A stretch of 64,000 nucleotides of DNA from Nissolia schottii (GCA_003254905.1 QANU01004362.1:1-64000), one strand, 5' to 3'; counted from the first letter of the stretch, positions 35,912 through 53,150 are shown. Numbers and translations: made by a program. Notes: a model not told the origin generated them from the letters alone.

Positions 35912-36053
35912 CCTACGTGGTCTTACCACGCAGACTCGCCTACCATATTGGCCAAAACATGTGCGTTCCTGTAACATATTTTGAATCAAGAGCTTTGATA
36001 ATATGTTTTAATAACAGGAGCAGTATAATAAAAAATTTAGACCTAATATGTAA

Positions 36054-38329
36054 AAAAAAATGATATTAGCTCAATATTATAACAAATTTGGCTAGGCCAC
36101 ATTTTTCATTAACTCCACATCTTTTAGTATAAAAATAGGAACATTTTTATTGATTAAATGTTATACTTTCTGAGATAGTGGATATCTCCTAAATGATTTT
36201 TTCATAAAAATAGAATGCGATATGGAACACCTGTATAAGCATGACACTAATATCTGATTCCTCAAAATTAATTATCAAAACCATAATATCCAGTACTAGG
36301 TCTAGAGGTCGAGGTGATTTCATTCTCAGTCGACACAGGGGCTTGACATCCAGCTAAGCATTCAACTTTTATAAGTGGAGAGCCCACTTTTTATAGTATA
36401 CTTCAAAAGCCTAATTAAATAGCTCTATGTGGAAGCAATTTTGTGGAGATACGTAGCTAGGCTTATAATCATTAACATTAGTCATGTACTGTCTCATCCA
36501 GGACAGACAGAGTATGCCATTTTATTCGGCTAAAAGAAAACTTAAGAGCACCTAAATTATGAATTATGATATAGCAAGTACTTTAAGGGAAACAACACCT
36601 CTCACGAATTTTGAGGTTGCTCTTTTAATTGTTCATGTGTTGAGTGAGTATCTAGTGAGAAAGCAACCTTTCCGCCCTTCAAAGAAGGAAGTGGTGGTGG
36701 GTGACCAAAAAAGGCAAACAAGACAAAACCAAAAAATGTACAACTTTTAAATCATGATCCTAATTAATTACACGAGTAGTTGCCTAATCTAAGGTCGGAG
36801 GCAAGCCCCTACATCAAGATCTGCAACTATATAAATTAATAATATTTTTGTTTGCCTTTATTAGATATTACATGTTACATGTGGGGGAGCTTGTAGTCTT
36901 TAGTGATGTTAATTAGTAATAATAGATTTATAGCTTCACCTTCGTAGATGAGAGGCAAGAATGTGGCACAAAATCAATTGAGTAATGCAATACCTACCTA
37001 ACTCATTCTCTTAATAATTTTTTTTTAATTACTCAACGAAGTAAAAATTAATTATTATTTAAAATTTTAAAACGTTAATTGTATTTACCTTTTTCCTTTA
37101 TTTAATAATAAAAATAATGGGTCAGGATGATATAACATTATTTAAACTAATTATTAATATAAAATAAAATATTTAAATCTTCCTACTTTAAAGTTATTAA
37201 CTGCTCTTAACAAGTTAAAACACTTGTTAGTGAATTTGTCAAATAATGCATACATTAGAATAAAAAAATTATTTTGTTTCAAAATCAGCTAAATTTTTTT
37301 AAAAACGTTTAACACTTTAACATTTAAATACTGATAAATCATTTATTCAAAAACAATAAAAATCAAATTCACGTGTTTGTCTCAATATGAAACCTTACCA
37401 CTTAAATTTTTTATTTTTTTTTTCGAGTTTGAACCCACCGCAATAATGGTGATATATATGGTAACCTACCTAACAATTTGCTCATAACATACATTCAATT
37501 ATCTGGGAGCCACTTCTGTGACCCTCCTTTTCTTTGTTTCTTTCCGAGTCAATTTGAATTGAACACCACTTGCGCCGCTGCTTGTGCTAGTGGAGTCAAT
37601 GTCAATCATATTGGAACCCTATATTATCGTTTTGCCTTATAACTGTCGCCATATATACCTGTCATTGACTGGGTTAAATTTGTGTACACTCATAAAACAT
37701 ATTTAATTATATATTTTACAAATATTATTTATTTAATATTGAATTAAATTTATAAATACTTTAAAAATATATAAAATTATGAAATTAATTATAAACAATG
37801 CTCTATAACATATATTAAATGTGTTTTAAGAATATACATGTTATTCACCTAACCCTTGTTTCTTACTCCAACCACTTCATTCTAGACAAGAAATTAAAGA
37901 ACCATTTGCATAACTACACGCATGGCATGGGCCACTCCACATAGTATTCCAACACACAAGAAGATTTTATATCGAAATTAAACCTACTAACTAGCTAGAG
38001 GAAATTTAGTCTGAATTGGACGTTTGTCCTGTTGTGAAAATTTATGTGGACTCACCTAAGTCAACATTCATTATACTTTTATAATAAAAAAAATTAATTG
38101 ATGTCAAAATAATTAGAATATATTATTTAAACTTAAAATTTGTAATTAATATTATTATTAGATTTAAATCATCGTTAATTTTTTTTATTTTAAAGATAAA
38201 TATGTTGCATTCATTAATCAAAGATAAACAAATACATAATATAAGTATCAAAGATTTATTCAAAAAATCAAGAGAGGTTATTCCATATATGCTTAGATAT
38301 AGCACAGTCATATGACCAATCGAAGGAGA
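36054..38329. other. AT-rich intergenic DNA, no gene recognised
   Basis: More than 2 kb with no feature I can support. An open frame at 36,559-36,750 (63 codons) has no known motif. Confidence 0.5.
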
Positions 38330-38800
38330 ATAAACAAAGGTTAAAAAAAACCTAAAAGTAAAGACTAGGGAAAAGCTAGATATCTTCTTCGTTGGGTCTT
38401 CAATAGTAGGTTCTAGAGCCCTTTTCTAAGATGTAACAACAAGAGAGCTATTCTCGTGGACGTGGAGAGGACACCCCGAAGTGGAGGCATGACACATGGA
38501 GGTGAGGGAATAGGGAAACCGGTTGCAGACTATCACAACAAAGGATGAGAGAGCCAAAGAAGGCTAAGGGATGTGGATGGTGGAACCAAAAGGCTTTGGT
38601 GATGGCGAGGTCCACGGAGGCAACATAGAAGGCACACGCGACAATGATAGAGAGCCATGCACAAAAGGCAACAGGCCAGGTGCACAGAGGTGACATGATG
38701 GCGCAATAGTGGCTATATAACCCCGAGGTGAGGGAGGCACGTGGCGGCAAAAGGTTTAGGCTTTCCCCCCAAAACCCTAGCAGAGCACATTAATTTGGAA
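38330..38800. other. GC-richer island of unknown origin
   Basis: Purine- and GC-rich relative to its surroundings (many GAGG, GGCGA and CACG words). A 100-codon minus-strand frame (38,448-38,750) translates to a peptide rich in C, S and H with no known family. It may be a decayed transposon or captured gene piece. Confidence 0.3.
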
Positions 38801-38917
38801 CGAATATATTTTGATTCTTTAAAATTATAGTTAATAATTGATCATTAATGTATATGTTTATGGGGTCTTGTGTATAAGGTTGCTAAAATAGGTAGAAGGT
38901 CAAGCTCACTAACACAT

Positions 38918-40220
38918 ATAATCAAAAATATCGGTGTACACCTTTTTTATGTCACTCGTGCATCCACAATGTACAAAATACGAAAATTAATTATTATACG
39001 TCATATCCAACACAAATCGCGAAATTTGGAATAACCTAACGACCACACGAATGCGACACATGTTCCGACAAGATTTTTTCTCACACCCACGTGCATAAAC
39101 TTTAGAGATTAAAATTCGCATAAATATTTTGGTAAGTGTGTGTTTTTAATGTTTGTGCATCCTCGTTCTCAATGTTTGTGCAATTATGTTGTTAAAGTTT
39201 GTGTTTTGATGCTCTAGACATTTGTTAACATAAAACATAACTATACCTAAAAACACTATAGGTGCACAAACTTTATATATTAAAGTGCACAAACATATGT
39301 GTTACTCTGCACAAACTTTAGAGATTAAAATTCACATAAATATTTGGTAAGTGTGTGTTTTTCATGTTTTTAATTTTTGTGCACCCTCGTTCTCAATGTT
39401 TGTGCAATTACATTGTTAAAGTTTGTACTTTGATGCTCTAGACGTGTGTTAACACGAAACACAATCATACCTAGAAACAGCACACGTGCACAAACTTTAT
39501 ATATTAAAGTGCACAAACATTATGTGTTATGTTGTACAAACTTTAGAGATTAAAAATCCACGTAAATATTTGGTATGTACAAACGTTGAGTATCGTAATG
39601 CACAAACATTGTATACGTCAGTGTACAAACTTTACCAATTCTAACATGTATATTTTACAAGAAATCCATATAATACACACAAATTATCAATGCATCAGCT
39701 TTATACACTAAAGTGCACAAACTTTATGTACTAAAATGAACAAACTTTATAGACTGAATGCACAGACTCGTTGAACAATACAAACGATTTTCAGAAACAC
39801 AAATAGTAGAGGCCATCGAAAATTTCATAATTAAATCACGTACATTGGTTGAAAAGCAAGGAAAGTTCAAAAGCCTGCAATCAACTGCGAAAACTATAAA
39901 AAACTACACTTTTGAATCTGAAACATAAATGTGGGCGTTTGTCATTGAGTGCTTATCGATTTGCTTGATGGTGAGTGTTTCGTTGTCCTTCTTCAGTGAT
40001 GGTTTTAGTGAAATTCGGCCGGAGATGAATAGAGAACAGTGTTGGTTTTACGAAGGAGTTGTGGAGACACGAGAGGTTTCTTTATCGCGTGTATAGATGC
40101 AACGAGTGAGTGAACGTGAGAGACGAAGGTTGTTTGGGAGTTATTGTGTGGGTCCAATCATATAAATATGGGGTGGATGTATAGTAGATGGTAAGAGGGT
40201 GTACATGTAGTATCACTATT
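38918..40220. mobile_element. CACAAAC-rich repeat element, copy 1
   Basis: Two-and-a-bit tandem units begin with ACTTTAGAGATTAAAA at 39,099, 39,315 and 39,540 (periods 216 and 225 bp), and each is full of GTGCACAAAC or its inverse GTTTGTGCA. The outer ends, ATATAAT...GGTGTACACC (38,918-38,940) and the inverse of GGGTGTACATG (about 40,197), may form a weak terminal inverted repeat. A GC-richer tail (39,950-40,140) has no clear frame. Related repeats occur at 50.5 kb and 54.8-56.4 kb. Confidence 0.55.
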
Positions 40221-42081
40221 ATATAACATGTTTTGGGATTAGGGGATCCCGGCCTTCCCCCCACACACACTCTCTGCCCTCTATCACTCAATTGTGTACA
40301 GGCCCAATACTTATGGGTTAATTTAATGTCATGACTCATTAATTGGCCCAAGGTTAGGGGTGTTAGATGTAGGTGGCACAGCTGTTTAGTATTATTAACC
40401 CAAGAAAGTACCATGGCTAGTCAAGCTAGCCCAAATAACAAAGCCCCTTTCAGTTTCATCAGGCCTAAGAAATTGTTGGAAGCCTATATATGCTTCTGAA
40501 GGGCCCACTTAAAGACTCGTTTGATAATATCAAGCCTTTTTTGCCCAAGAAGAATCCAAAACAGTAGATATTTTGTTTTTTAAAAGTGGGCCGAATAATT
40601 TGATGAGTTGGTGACTGTAAACCTTCTTTTAACAAAAAGAAGTGGCATGACAATGTGACCTGTGAAAGGAACGTGCAAGCTCACTTTAGAGCAATTTTTT
40701 CTCATCCTAATCCTATCATAAACCTAACTAATATCTTAAAAATTGTCAACAAACCTCAACACTAATTTGTCACATGTCAAAAATTCTATTCGTTACAACA
40801 CCACAATTAAACACTAAAAATAATACAAAATAAAAAATGATACCCACCTTAATTGCATCATTTCCTACTTTTACAAATTAGGAATAATATAATATAACGT
40901 AATTAAACGGATAAATCATAGGATGCATTTAATTAAATTAAACTCAAACAAGGAATAATTTAATATAATAACAAATAGAAAATTTTGTATATGTATATTT
41001 GAAAAGATATTATTTACCATAGGTTGAACATGTACATTGGACCAAAAATTGGGGCTAAACAAAAAAAAGGGCCAATAATGATTTTTTTTTTCATTTATTC
41101 TTGAATTTGGATTTAATTAAAAAATAATAATTAGGCTTCAATTATTTTTTTTTCTAAATGGCCGGGATAAAATTGGCTGTTCACACTTAGAAATAGGAGA
41201 ACAAGAAAAATACTTTGATATTGCAAAAATATGCATTACTTATCTTTTGTGAACTTTGTTTGACGTTGCAACAAAAAACCTGAAATACTATATTGATTAG
41301 TCATTGATTGTTAATTATTTCCGCTAAATTACTAATTACAAAATATTATTTCTAATTACTTTCTACAACATATAACAGGGAGGTAATAATTTGATTTTCC
41401 TCTACATTTTTTTCCTCCAATATGATTTTTTTTTTGGGTAAAATTTCCTCTGATTTAATTAATAATTGGTTTGTTTGGTTCTAATTAAATTTAGAAAATA
41501 TTATTTCTAATTAATTTCTACGATATTTAACAGGAAGATAATAATTTGATTTTTCTCTACAAATTTTTTCATCTAATTTGATTAGTCATTGAATTTCCTC
41601 AACATTTTTTTTTACGTGCCCTCTATTTATATTTGTCATTTTCTATATATGCTAATAAATTTTCATTTACTAATTGCTAAAAGTAGCTTTGACAAAACTG
41701 GTCTTATTTCTTATTTAATAACTGTTACAGTTTAAAATTAATTGCTCGTTAATGGACATTGCCGAGATATGCTCCTTATTTTTTTTAATTCTTTTTTTTT
41801 ATATTCTGACTATCTTCGTGTAATAACTGAATTCATACAAATTGGTGGATCAAACTCACCAGTATAGTTAAGATACAAAGTGAACTACCATAAGACCACG
41901 CCTCCTATTTGTATATTTCATTTTTAAGATTTGACATGAAAATTTAAAATTAATTTCTTCTTAACTTCCACAACCCTAATTTACTGATCCAAATTAATTT
42001 CTCCGTAACGCCCAAGATCCTAATTTACTGAGCCAAATAAACAAAAATGTCAATTATAAATGCCCAAAACTAATTTGACAC
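40221..42081. other. Intergenic DNA, no gene recognised
   Basis: Mostly A/T-rich. A sentence-like block near 41,330-41,400 and 41,500-41,560 (AATATTATTTCTAATTA then TTTCTAC, TATTTAACAGG, AATAATTTGATTTT) is duplicated imperfectly about 150 bp apart. Confidence 0.4.
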
Positions 42082-43470
42082 TGTGAAAACCCAATTTTTC
42101 CTAGTCATTTTCTTTTCTATTTAAGTCAAAACTCTATTTATTTTATTTATTTATTTTTATTATTATTTCATTTATTTGTTTGCTTTGTGTGCTTTTTTTT
42201 TCAATTCTCCTTTCTAGCTCAATTAGTGATTTTTTCTAAAAACAAAGACTTTTTTGTTTGGTCCAAAAATTTGTCCTCTAATTTTGTTAGCCCATTTTTT
42301 TTCCCAACCAGCCTAACAAAAAAACAAGAAAAATAAAAGGAAAGAAAAGAGAAAGAAGTATGATGGAGAACCATAACAAGCAATGTCTAAAAATAAAGCA
42401 GCGTTTGTTTACTGAAATAAAATAAGATAGAAATATTGAGACAAAAATTTTGTTTGGTTGCTGAGACAGACACAAGAGTTCGTGTCTCAAGATAAAAAAT
42501 TTGTGTATTTTTTGTATTTTCGTTTTGCTAAGACACAGAAACACAACCTTTTAAATTAGGATAATATGTATTTTTTTTATTATATTAATGCAATAAAGGT
42601 ATTTTAAGTCATTTGAAGTGTTTTTTCTATCTAGTCTATATTAAACCAAACAAGATATTGATACAAATAAATGTGTCTTATACACTTTCACTAAATAGAG
42701 AACAAAACTGACTTATATGTATTTATTTTTATGTCTCTCTCCCATGTCTCAATATTCCAATCATGTCTCAACAACCAAACACAGCCTAAGAGAAATATCA
42801 ACAAGTAAAATTCACATCAAGTATATAGAGATGGAGACTATAATTGCAGCTTAAAGTTAACATTGCAGGGGGGATTCTGAAAAAAAAAAAGGGTAAGGAG
42901 ATTTAAAAAAAATATTGAGAGATCAGAAAGAGATGAAAAAAAAAATTGAGGAATTCTGAAAAGGGAAAATAAGAGAAAAGAAACGTATTGAAGAAAGAAT
43001 AAAAGGGGGATTCAGTGAAAAAAAAAGTGACAGATTGAGAGAAAAAATTAAAGGGAAGAAAGTGAGTGTTCTGAAGAAAAAAAAAATAGGAAAACACAAA
43101 GAGGAAGAAGGAGAGAAAAGTTTGCTAAGTATAATTTCTATCTTTGATGCTTCATCAAAATGTAATTTTCTTTCCCACAGCACACATATCACACACATTC
43201 TTCCCATTCATTCATCTCTATATACACAATCCACCAAAAGTCATAACCCCTATCTCAAACCAGAAATCACGTAACCAAAAAAGTCACCACCCACACCCCA
43301 AAACTAAAATCACAACATCAATGTAGAACAAAACTCATCAAAAAAAAATTGAAAAAAGGAGGAAAGAAAAGAGAATCCAGGAAATCATCCCCATCCCCTA
43401 ATCAATTGTATGATTTTTTTTCCTCAATTTTTATAATTTATATAAAATTGGTGGCGACTCCATTAAATCG
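42082..43470 (+). mobile_element. Possible Tat/Ogre-type Ty3 LTR (solo)
   Basis: The block starts TGTGAAAACCCAATTTTTCC at 42,082, has a long polypurine-rich part (42,890-43,110), and ends at TTGGTGGCGACTCC (about 43,449-43,462), a word like the primer-binding junction of Tat/Ogre-type Ty3 elements. No pol peptide follows, so if correct it is a solo or truncated LTR. The MITE at 42,399-42,786 is inserted in it. Confidence 0.4.
42399..42786. mobile_element. 388-bp MITE inside the LTR-like block
   Basis: The left end GCAGCGTTTGTTTACTGA and the inverse of the right end (GGCTGTGTTTGGTTGTTGA) form an imperfect terminal inverted repeat. Inside, GAGACA/TGTCTC words and AGACACAGAAACACAA are typical of a MITE common in legumes. 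The flanks (TAAAAATAA and TAAGAGAAA) could be a decayed 9-bp duplication as made by Mutator-like elements, but this is weak. Confidence 0.6.
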
Positions 43471-43574
43471 TATTTTTTTTAAAATCTCGTCATTCATATA
43501 TCGCAATTAAGGTTGTGACCGCCACATTTATCGAAATTCAAGAAGAAATTAATAATTCTACACTAGAGACTAAA

Positions 43575-43657
43575 ATGAACATGGATCAGTTCTGCCGATG
43601 CCATGGAGACATGGCCAATAGTCAAAAGGAAAAGAAGCTTAGCCTTGTTCTCATATG
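43575..43657 (+). other. Exon-like open frame (about 28 codons) before a GT donor
   Basis: ATG at 43,575 opens a peptide beginning M-N-M-D-Q-F-C-R-C-H-G-D-M, then a K-rich stretch and L-V-L-I-W, ending at a possible donor ATATG|GTATTT. The next 700 bp is T-rich like an intron, but no downstream exon is recognised. It could be part of a non-coding transcript or chance. Confidence 0.2.
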
Positions 43658-46600
43658 GTATTTTCTTCCACCTTTAATTTAAAGCCTTTTCATTTTTTCA
43701 TAAATTGAATTCTTTTAAAATCGATTTTTTCATTGCTCATTTTCCTGAATCACCAGTGGAATTGTTGTTTTGAATTTTTTTTTATTTGTTTGATTCAATG
43801 GGTTTATGTCAAGTTCATGGTTAGTCTACCTTTCAATATTTTTTATTTTTTTTCTTAGATTTGTGCAAATTTGATCATGCGTAAAATTGTTCGACCTTTT
43901 TTTTTTCTTGGTAAGGGAAAGTTTATTATGATATTTTTTTCAAAAAAAATTGTTTGTTTGGGTAGTTTTGTTCTGATGAGATGTTTGGTCTTTGTTTATG
44001 TGTATTTACTAAAGTTTAATTTCAGAAATGAATGGACAGTCACCCGAGTCTCTTGATTTCTTTATGTAGACTGTTGAGGTTAATTAGTCATGCCATTCCC
44101 TCCTCCTTCAATTTCTCACTCACTTGATTATGAAACGTTGTTTTTTCGTGCCTTAAACTTCGTAGGTATTCTCAAACTTGATATTATTTTATTATTTTAT
44201 TTTTTCCATGTTCTTGGTTCTATTTTTTAGGTAAACTAAACTTTGTTTTAGTATATTTGTTTGTGTATTTGATTTTATTTTAGTTGACATTCATTTGATC
44301 AAAATTATAGTTTTTTTTACATGTTGAATTGTTTGGGTTATACACACGTACACATTATTTTTTTTATACATACACAGATACATTATGATGGGATGAGTTA
44401 GCTATATTGAGGAGATACATTTTTGGAAGGTAAATTTACTTAAAATTTTGGTATCATATCTATAAATCAATAAATTTACATTCACAAAAAAAAATCAATA
44501 AATTTTTTTAATTTCTAAAATTGTCTCAAGTTTTAGCGATTTTAGAATTTTGTCTCATATGGATGTAAATTTTTTACCTGCCTATGTTATTAAAAAAACC
44601 TTTAGTTTTTATTCCATATGAATGTTAAAACTCCTCACAAATTTGCAAGATCTTTGTATAACACTTTTTTTTTTTTGGTGAACTCACATAAAAGAGTGTT
44701 TAATCCTATCATAATAATTAAACTCACACAAATTAATAAACTTTTAATCACAAAATATTTTATTTATTTATTTGATAGAGGGTTGAATATATACCATATG
44801 AATAATAGACAGAGTTAATTACCCCCTGTATCACACCTCGTAAATTATCTTCGTGAAAAACTTTGAGTAAAGATAATGAAAATAACGGATATTTCTATGG
44901 TGTGTTGATAATTATTAAACATAACACGCTCTTTCTACTTACTCATTTTCGGATATTCTCATTCATCCAGACCAAGAAATTTTCGCTTCTATCTCTTCTC
45001 CTTCTTGTTTTTATTTTAAATAAAATTTCTGCTTCTATCTGTATCATGAGTTAAAGATATTTTGTGGAAAACGTTTTTTTTTTTTCATGAAAATCATAAA
45101 ATTAATAACACGGTAAAATGTTCATAAAATTAATATTTAGCAGGAAAAACTCAGTTATTTGCCTTAATTTAGTTTAATTCCTAACATGTTTAAATTCTTT
45201 TCTCAAGGTTTTTACTTTTAAAATTCTACACTCTTCCCAACTTATCCATTCTGCCATTCCATACCTTAATTACGTGTTGCCAGTTCACGGGCTACTACAA
45301 ACGATGCATAACCCTTTCTACTGACATGTATTCTCATCAGGCATGGTCAATAATATTAGATCTATCGTTTCAGGCGAGTTATATTTACCAAAAAAAAAAA
45401 AAGAGTTTAATTTTTATTTATTATTCGTGTACAAATTTTATATTACCATTTAATTAATTTTTTAATATACATAACTTTAAAAGAAGTAGGACAAAAAGTC
45501 AATTATTTATTCTAATGTGACAAAATTTAATTGGTTGAGTGTAAAAATACTTTACATTATTATTGGATAAAAATTATACTCTTTAAAAAATTCTTGTAAA
45601 ATCATAGAGCTTCATGTTACATAGAGAAATTACTGTATATTCTTAAAGCATGTTCAATATGTGTCCCATAAACATTAATTATTGCTAATTTTCTTATTAT
45701 ATATATAAATCCTATAAATTAAAATAAATTATAGATAATGCTTTTAAATAACACATTAAATATAGAGAAAATATCTTAGTTGATCCATAAACTTTTTATT
45801 AATATCTATATTAGTCTCTCAACATAAAAATAACTCCTTAATCGATCATTGAACACTTCCAATTAGTTTATAAACATTTCAAACGTTATCTTCATTAATT
45901 CATAAACATCTTAAATAGAAAAATTAATAAAAAAAACATTTAAAAAGGATCAATGTAAATACTAATAAAAAAATTCAAAAACCAATGAAGATATTTTCCC
46001 ATATTTTGGATTTGCATTAATCATCATACATATACATACAATGATATTTTACCTTATCTCCTCACATAACTGAAATGTCAGGGCGAACAACATTTATATT
46101 TAACCTCACGTTTTATGACCCACCATTAAAGAATTTTTCATGTACATGCATGTAAGCAAAGAATAATTTCCACAGTGAATAAAAAGTCACAATAATCAAG
46201 TAAAAGGAATATATCAATCTAGAGCAAAATAAAAATTTTAATGTATGAGTTCATCTCGACTACCCATCAATTTTTTTGGGTAGACAAACAATAATAAGGT
46301 CTTTTTTTCCTAGCTTTCTTGAATTTCTCTGAGCCTCGAGAAAAAAAATCAAGAAGTATCTACACTCATCGCTAATGAATGGGGTAGCAGCATAGAAAAA
46401 AAAAACATGAAAATAAAAAGGAAAAAGGAAAATAGAGAGAAACAAAAGGGAGAGGCCACACAAAGGGGCCAAGTAATATATGGGGACAACTAATTAAGAA
46501 CTATCGATAACAATATATATAGAGAGAGACATTCAGCCAATTGTCAGTGCTGATCCATTATATATCTAATCATAATAATAATTTTTTTTGCTTATGATCT

Positions 46601-46809
46601 TTATTCTTGAAAATGTAGGAGAAGAATAATTAGTCCTTTTTTGCCGCTTGCAAACTGCAATTGAAGGAGTTCATCACCTTTTCCTATAATTTTATTCCAA
46701 AGCACAAACCCTGTCGGAGATTTCGCCTTTCACAAGCTAAAGAGAGAAAGAGGAACCGAATTAAACTTGGCATTTAATTTGGTAATTTCTGTTTTGTTTG
46801 GTTGCTGTG
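43658..46809. other. AT-rich intergenic DNA up to the phosphatase gene
   Basis: No gene seen in 3 kb. TTGGTTGAGTGTAAAAATAC with TTTACATTATTATTGG near 45,530-45,565 looks like one end of the MITE family seen at 8.2 and 10.4 kb. The last few hundred bases should contain the poly(A) signal of the minus-strand gene. Confidence 0.45.
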
Positions 46810-50485
<3,676 letters not shown>

Positions 50486-50655
50486 ATGTACACCCAATTT
50501 TATACACCTCTACATATATTATTAATAATGCACAAATTTTATTCTCATGAGTACACAAACATTACAAATTTATAGATAGTGTTTCCAATTATACCTAATT
50601 AAGTGCACAAACATTGCAAGCATTAAAACACAAATTATATATATGTATATTTTTT
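50486..50655. mobile_element. CACAAAC-rich repeat element, fragment (copy 2)
   Basis: Starts ATGTACACCCAATTTTATAC and contains AATGCACAAATTT, GTACACAAACATTAC, and AGTGCACAAACATTGC. The words are those of the elements at 38.9 and 54.8 kb. It lies immediately upstream of the phosphatase promoter region. Confidence 0.5.
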
Positions 50656-51839
50656 TGGTCAACGTGTAGCAGGAGTCCAATTAAAAAGTGGTGGAGGCAA
50701 TTAAAGGTTATTAGAGAAGTGAATGAGAGAGATGTTTCTAGCTTAGGATATAGGAGCTTTCTAACCTAGATTCGGCTCTCATAGAGAGCAAATTGGCTCA
50801 GATGATATTTTATTACTTATTATATCTTGAAATTACCTTTTTATCCTCACCCTCTCCAATTCTCTTCTTTGGTTACCCTTCTCACTTTCTTCAATCGAGC
50901 GACCCCTCTATTAAAGACCTTATTTCTATTAAATAAGGCATGGGGGAATGAGATGAACTGGAGGTTCAGGTAACATCAACCTTAGGGGAGATGAGGGTAA
51001 AGAGTAATATTGGCGTTGGCGTAGGGGGTGGATAGCAGCGATGGCTTCGAGGGAGCCATGACGGGTGATGGGGGTGGAAGGAGTGCGAGAGTCCGCGAGG
51101 TGCTCCAATGTAATTATATCATTAAAAGAGTTTGACTATTTTTATTTATTTTTATATACATGACTATTTTTATGATAACTACTTGAAAAGTCATATAAAA
51201 AATAAGATATAATTGACTGCCAATATATTTTCTTTTACACAAATTATTCTCTTATATTTTTTTGTGATAAAAAAATTTTAATCTTGATATAATATTTATT
51301 ATAATTTTTTATTATTATCACGTCAACAAAATTATTTAACTTTTACTATTATTACCTTCAAATTCACACACACAATATTATTTATGTGATGGTATAAGAC
51401 TTTTTATATTGAGAATATATACAAAATAGTTCTATAAAATAAATTAATTTTAATAAAAAAATTATAAAATTTAAATATTTTTATTGATATCACAATAGGC
51501 GTTAAATATTTGTGTAAAATATTTATAAAGTTCCTACCTGATAAGGATGGAATAGTAAATATTGTCTTACTAAATTTTTCAACAAATCTTTGTACATAGT
51601 AAATAAAATAAGTATTACTTTTAAGTTTTAATACATTAGTCAAGGAATCAAAAGTGGACGGATTTGGATAGTATATTTTTAAATTTTCAATGCACCAATT
51701 AGTGTTTTTATATGAATGTTAGAAAGAAAAAAAACTTAACCTTAAATATTATATTCCCTCCCTCCTTTTTTTATTTGTTGGCTTAAAAAAATTATCTAAT
51801 ATTATTCTTCGTTTGATAAGATTACGAAGATATTAATTA

Positions 51840-51871
<32 letters not shown>

Positions 51872-52460
51872 ATCTTTATCTCTTTAATTCATTGAGAGAA
51901 AATAGATGGTTTTAGAGAGAAAAATAAATGAAGAAGAAAAAAATATAACTAAAGTCCGAACAATCTACATTTTTTCTACTATCGTTATACTAATTCAATG
52001 ATTTTTTTTTAATCTATGTGCACCAACTTAAAAACAACAACTAAAAATGAAAGACCAAAATTTCCTTAATTAGTGATCTCGAATTTGAGTTTTGAGTATA
52101 AAAAAATTGGTGCTAAATAGTTATTGCCTGTGAATTCAGCCAAACCCACCCCCCTCCCCAATCCACACAACAAGGAAGAATAATGCAATTTTTATTTACG
52201 GCCCAAAAAATTATAATATGATTAATGGTAGCGAGAGTAAGATATTTAACTTCAAAACCTAATTAACCAACAAATTTGACGGTTATAATCACTCCAACAA
52301 AAGGGGCCTACTGACACGAGATTGATTTATTGTTCACCATCTTATTGCTTTCATGTGCATATTCCGTTAAAATAATACCATTAGATGTATAAGTGCTAGA
52401 AATAAATTTAGTCATAATAATTGGTGTATATATTATCATATCATATAGGACAATGCCGTC

Positions 52461-52492
<32 letters not shown>

Positions 52493-52979
52493 ACAATGCC
52501 AATAATTGAAGTAATGCTACCTTCTCTTAATAAGGACTAGAATTGATTGAAGCAAGGGTAGTTACTAACACTTACTTACAACTGGAACAAGGATATACAA
52601 TAAAGTGATTCATCCAATAAATAAAACTGCCATTGAGCTCTAACTTAACTATATATTTTTAGATAAATACTTTACGTGATATAAATAATGTACTTTTTAA
52701 AATAAAGGATGATCTAAAACTAGATTATGGCTGTGTGCTTGAATAACAGACCAATGACACTTTATAATAATTACTACTATTGTTGAATAGATTGATGATA
52801 TATTTTGGAAAGATGACAGATCAAAATAGAACATTCGGAGGAATATGCCAAGTACTGAAGACCCCTTTTGTATTTTGGTGCTTGGAAATCTGAAATTTAA
52901 AATTTAAAATAACAATAATAATGATGATGGATGTCAGTGCGAGGGCTCTGCGCCACATACACACCAGGTTCCCCTCATT
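50656..52979. other. Intergenic DNA, no gene recognised
   Basis: A/T-rich apart from a GC-richer piece at 51,000-51,105 (GGTGATGGGGGTGG and similar) of unknown nature. (TA)n runs at 51,838-51,862 and 52,464-52,492. Confidence 0.45.
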
Positions 52980-52984
52980 TTTTA

Positions 52985-53150
52985 TTTAAGAAATGATCTA
53001 ACTCATCAATTTATTAATTTTTATGAATAATTTTTTATATTTTCGTGTATAAAATAAAAATTAAAAAATATTATTTATAAAATTGAATAAATTGATAAGT
53101 AAATTAATGAATTAGATTTTTTTATTATTTTTTTTATTTGATTCAGGTTT
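52985..53150. mobile_element. AT-rich foldback-like MITE
   Basis: AATGATCTAACTCATCAATT with TATTAATTTTTATGAATAA is roughly repeated in inverse on the right (TAAATTAATGAATTAGATTT and upstream bases). The arms carry several mismatches and gaps. The superfamily is unknown. Confidence 0.45.

Larger units (their letters stand above)
34798..36053. mobile_element. 1.26-kb element with about 300-bp terminal inverted repeats built of palindrome units
   Basis: The left arm (34,798-35,125) and the inverse of the right arm (36,053-35,758) align almost throughout. Both run from an A/T-rich tip through AAAACATATTA, a GTAAGACCACGTAGG block, and then a series of ATTCGCCAA-type palindromes. Arm identity looks like roughly 75%, so the copy is old. 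The central 600 bp (35,130-35,757) is A/T-rich, has no long open frame and no transposase motif. A long-TIR, non-coding design would fit a Mutator-like or foldback element, but I recognise neither termini nor a target duplication. A partial relative lies at 28.7-28.9 kb. Confidence 0.75.

Noticed and set aside
38448-38750. 100-codon minus-strand frame in the GC-richer island
   Set aside because: No recognisable domain, no splice context and no promoter; kept only as an island of unknown origin.
43035-43326. Lysine-rich frames in the polypurine stretch at 43.0-43.3 kb
   Set aside because: They arise from A/G-rich low-complexity sequence in an LTR-like block.
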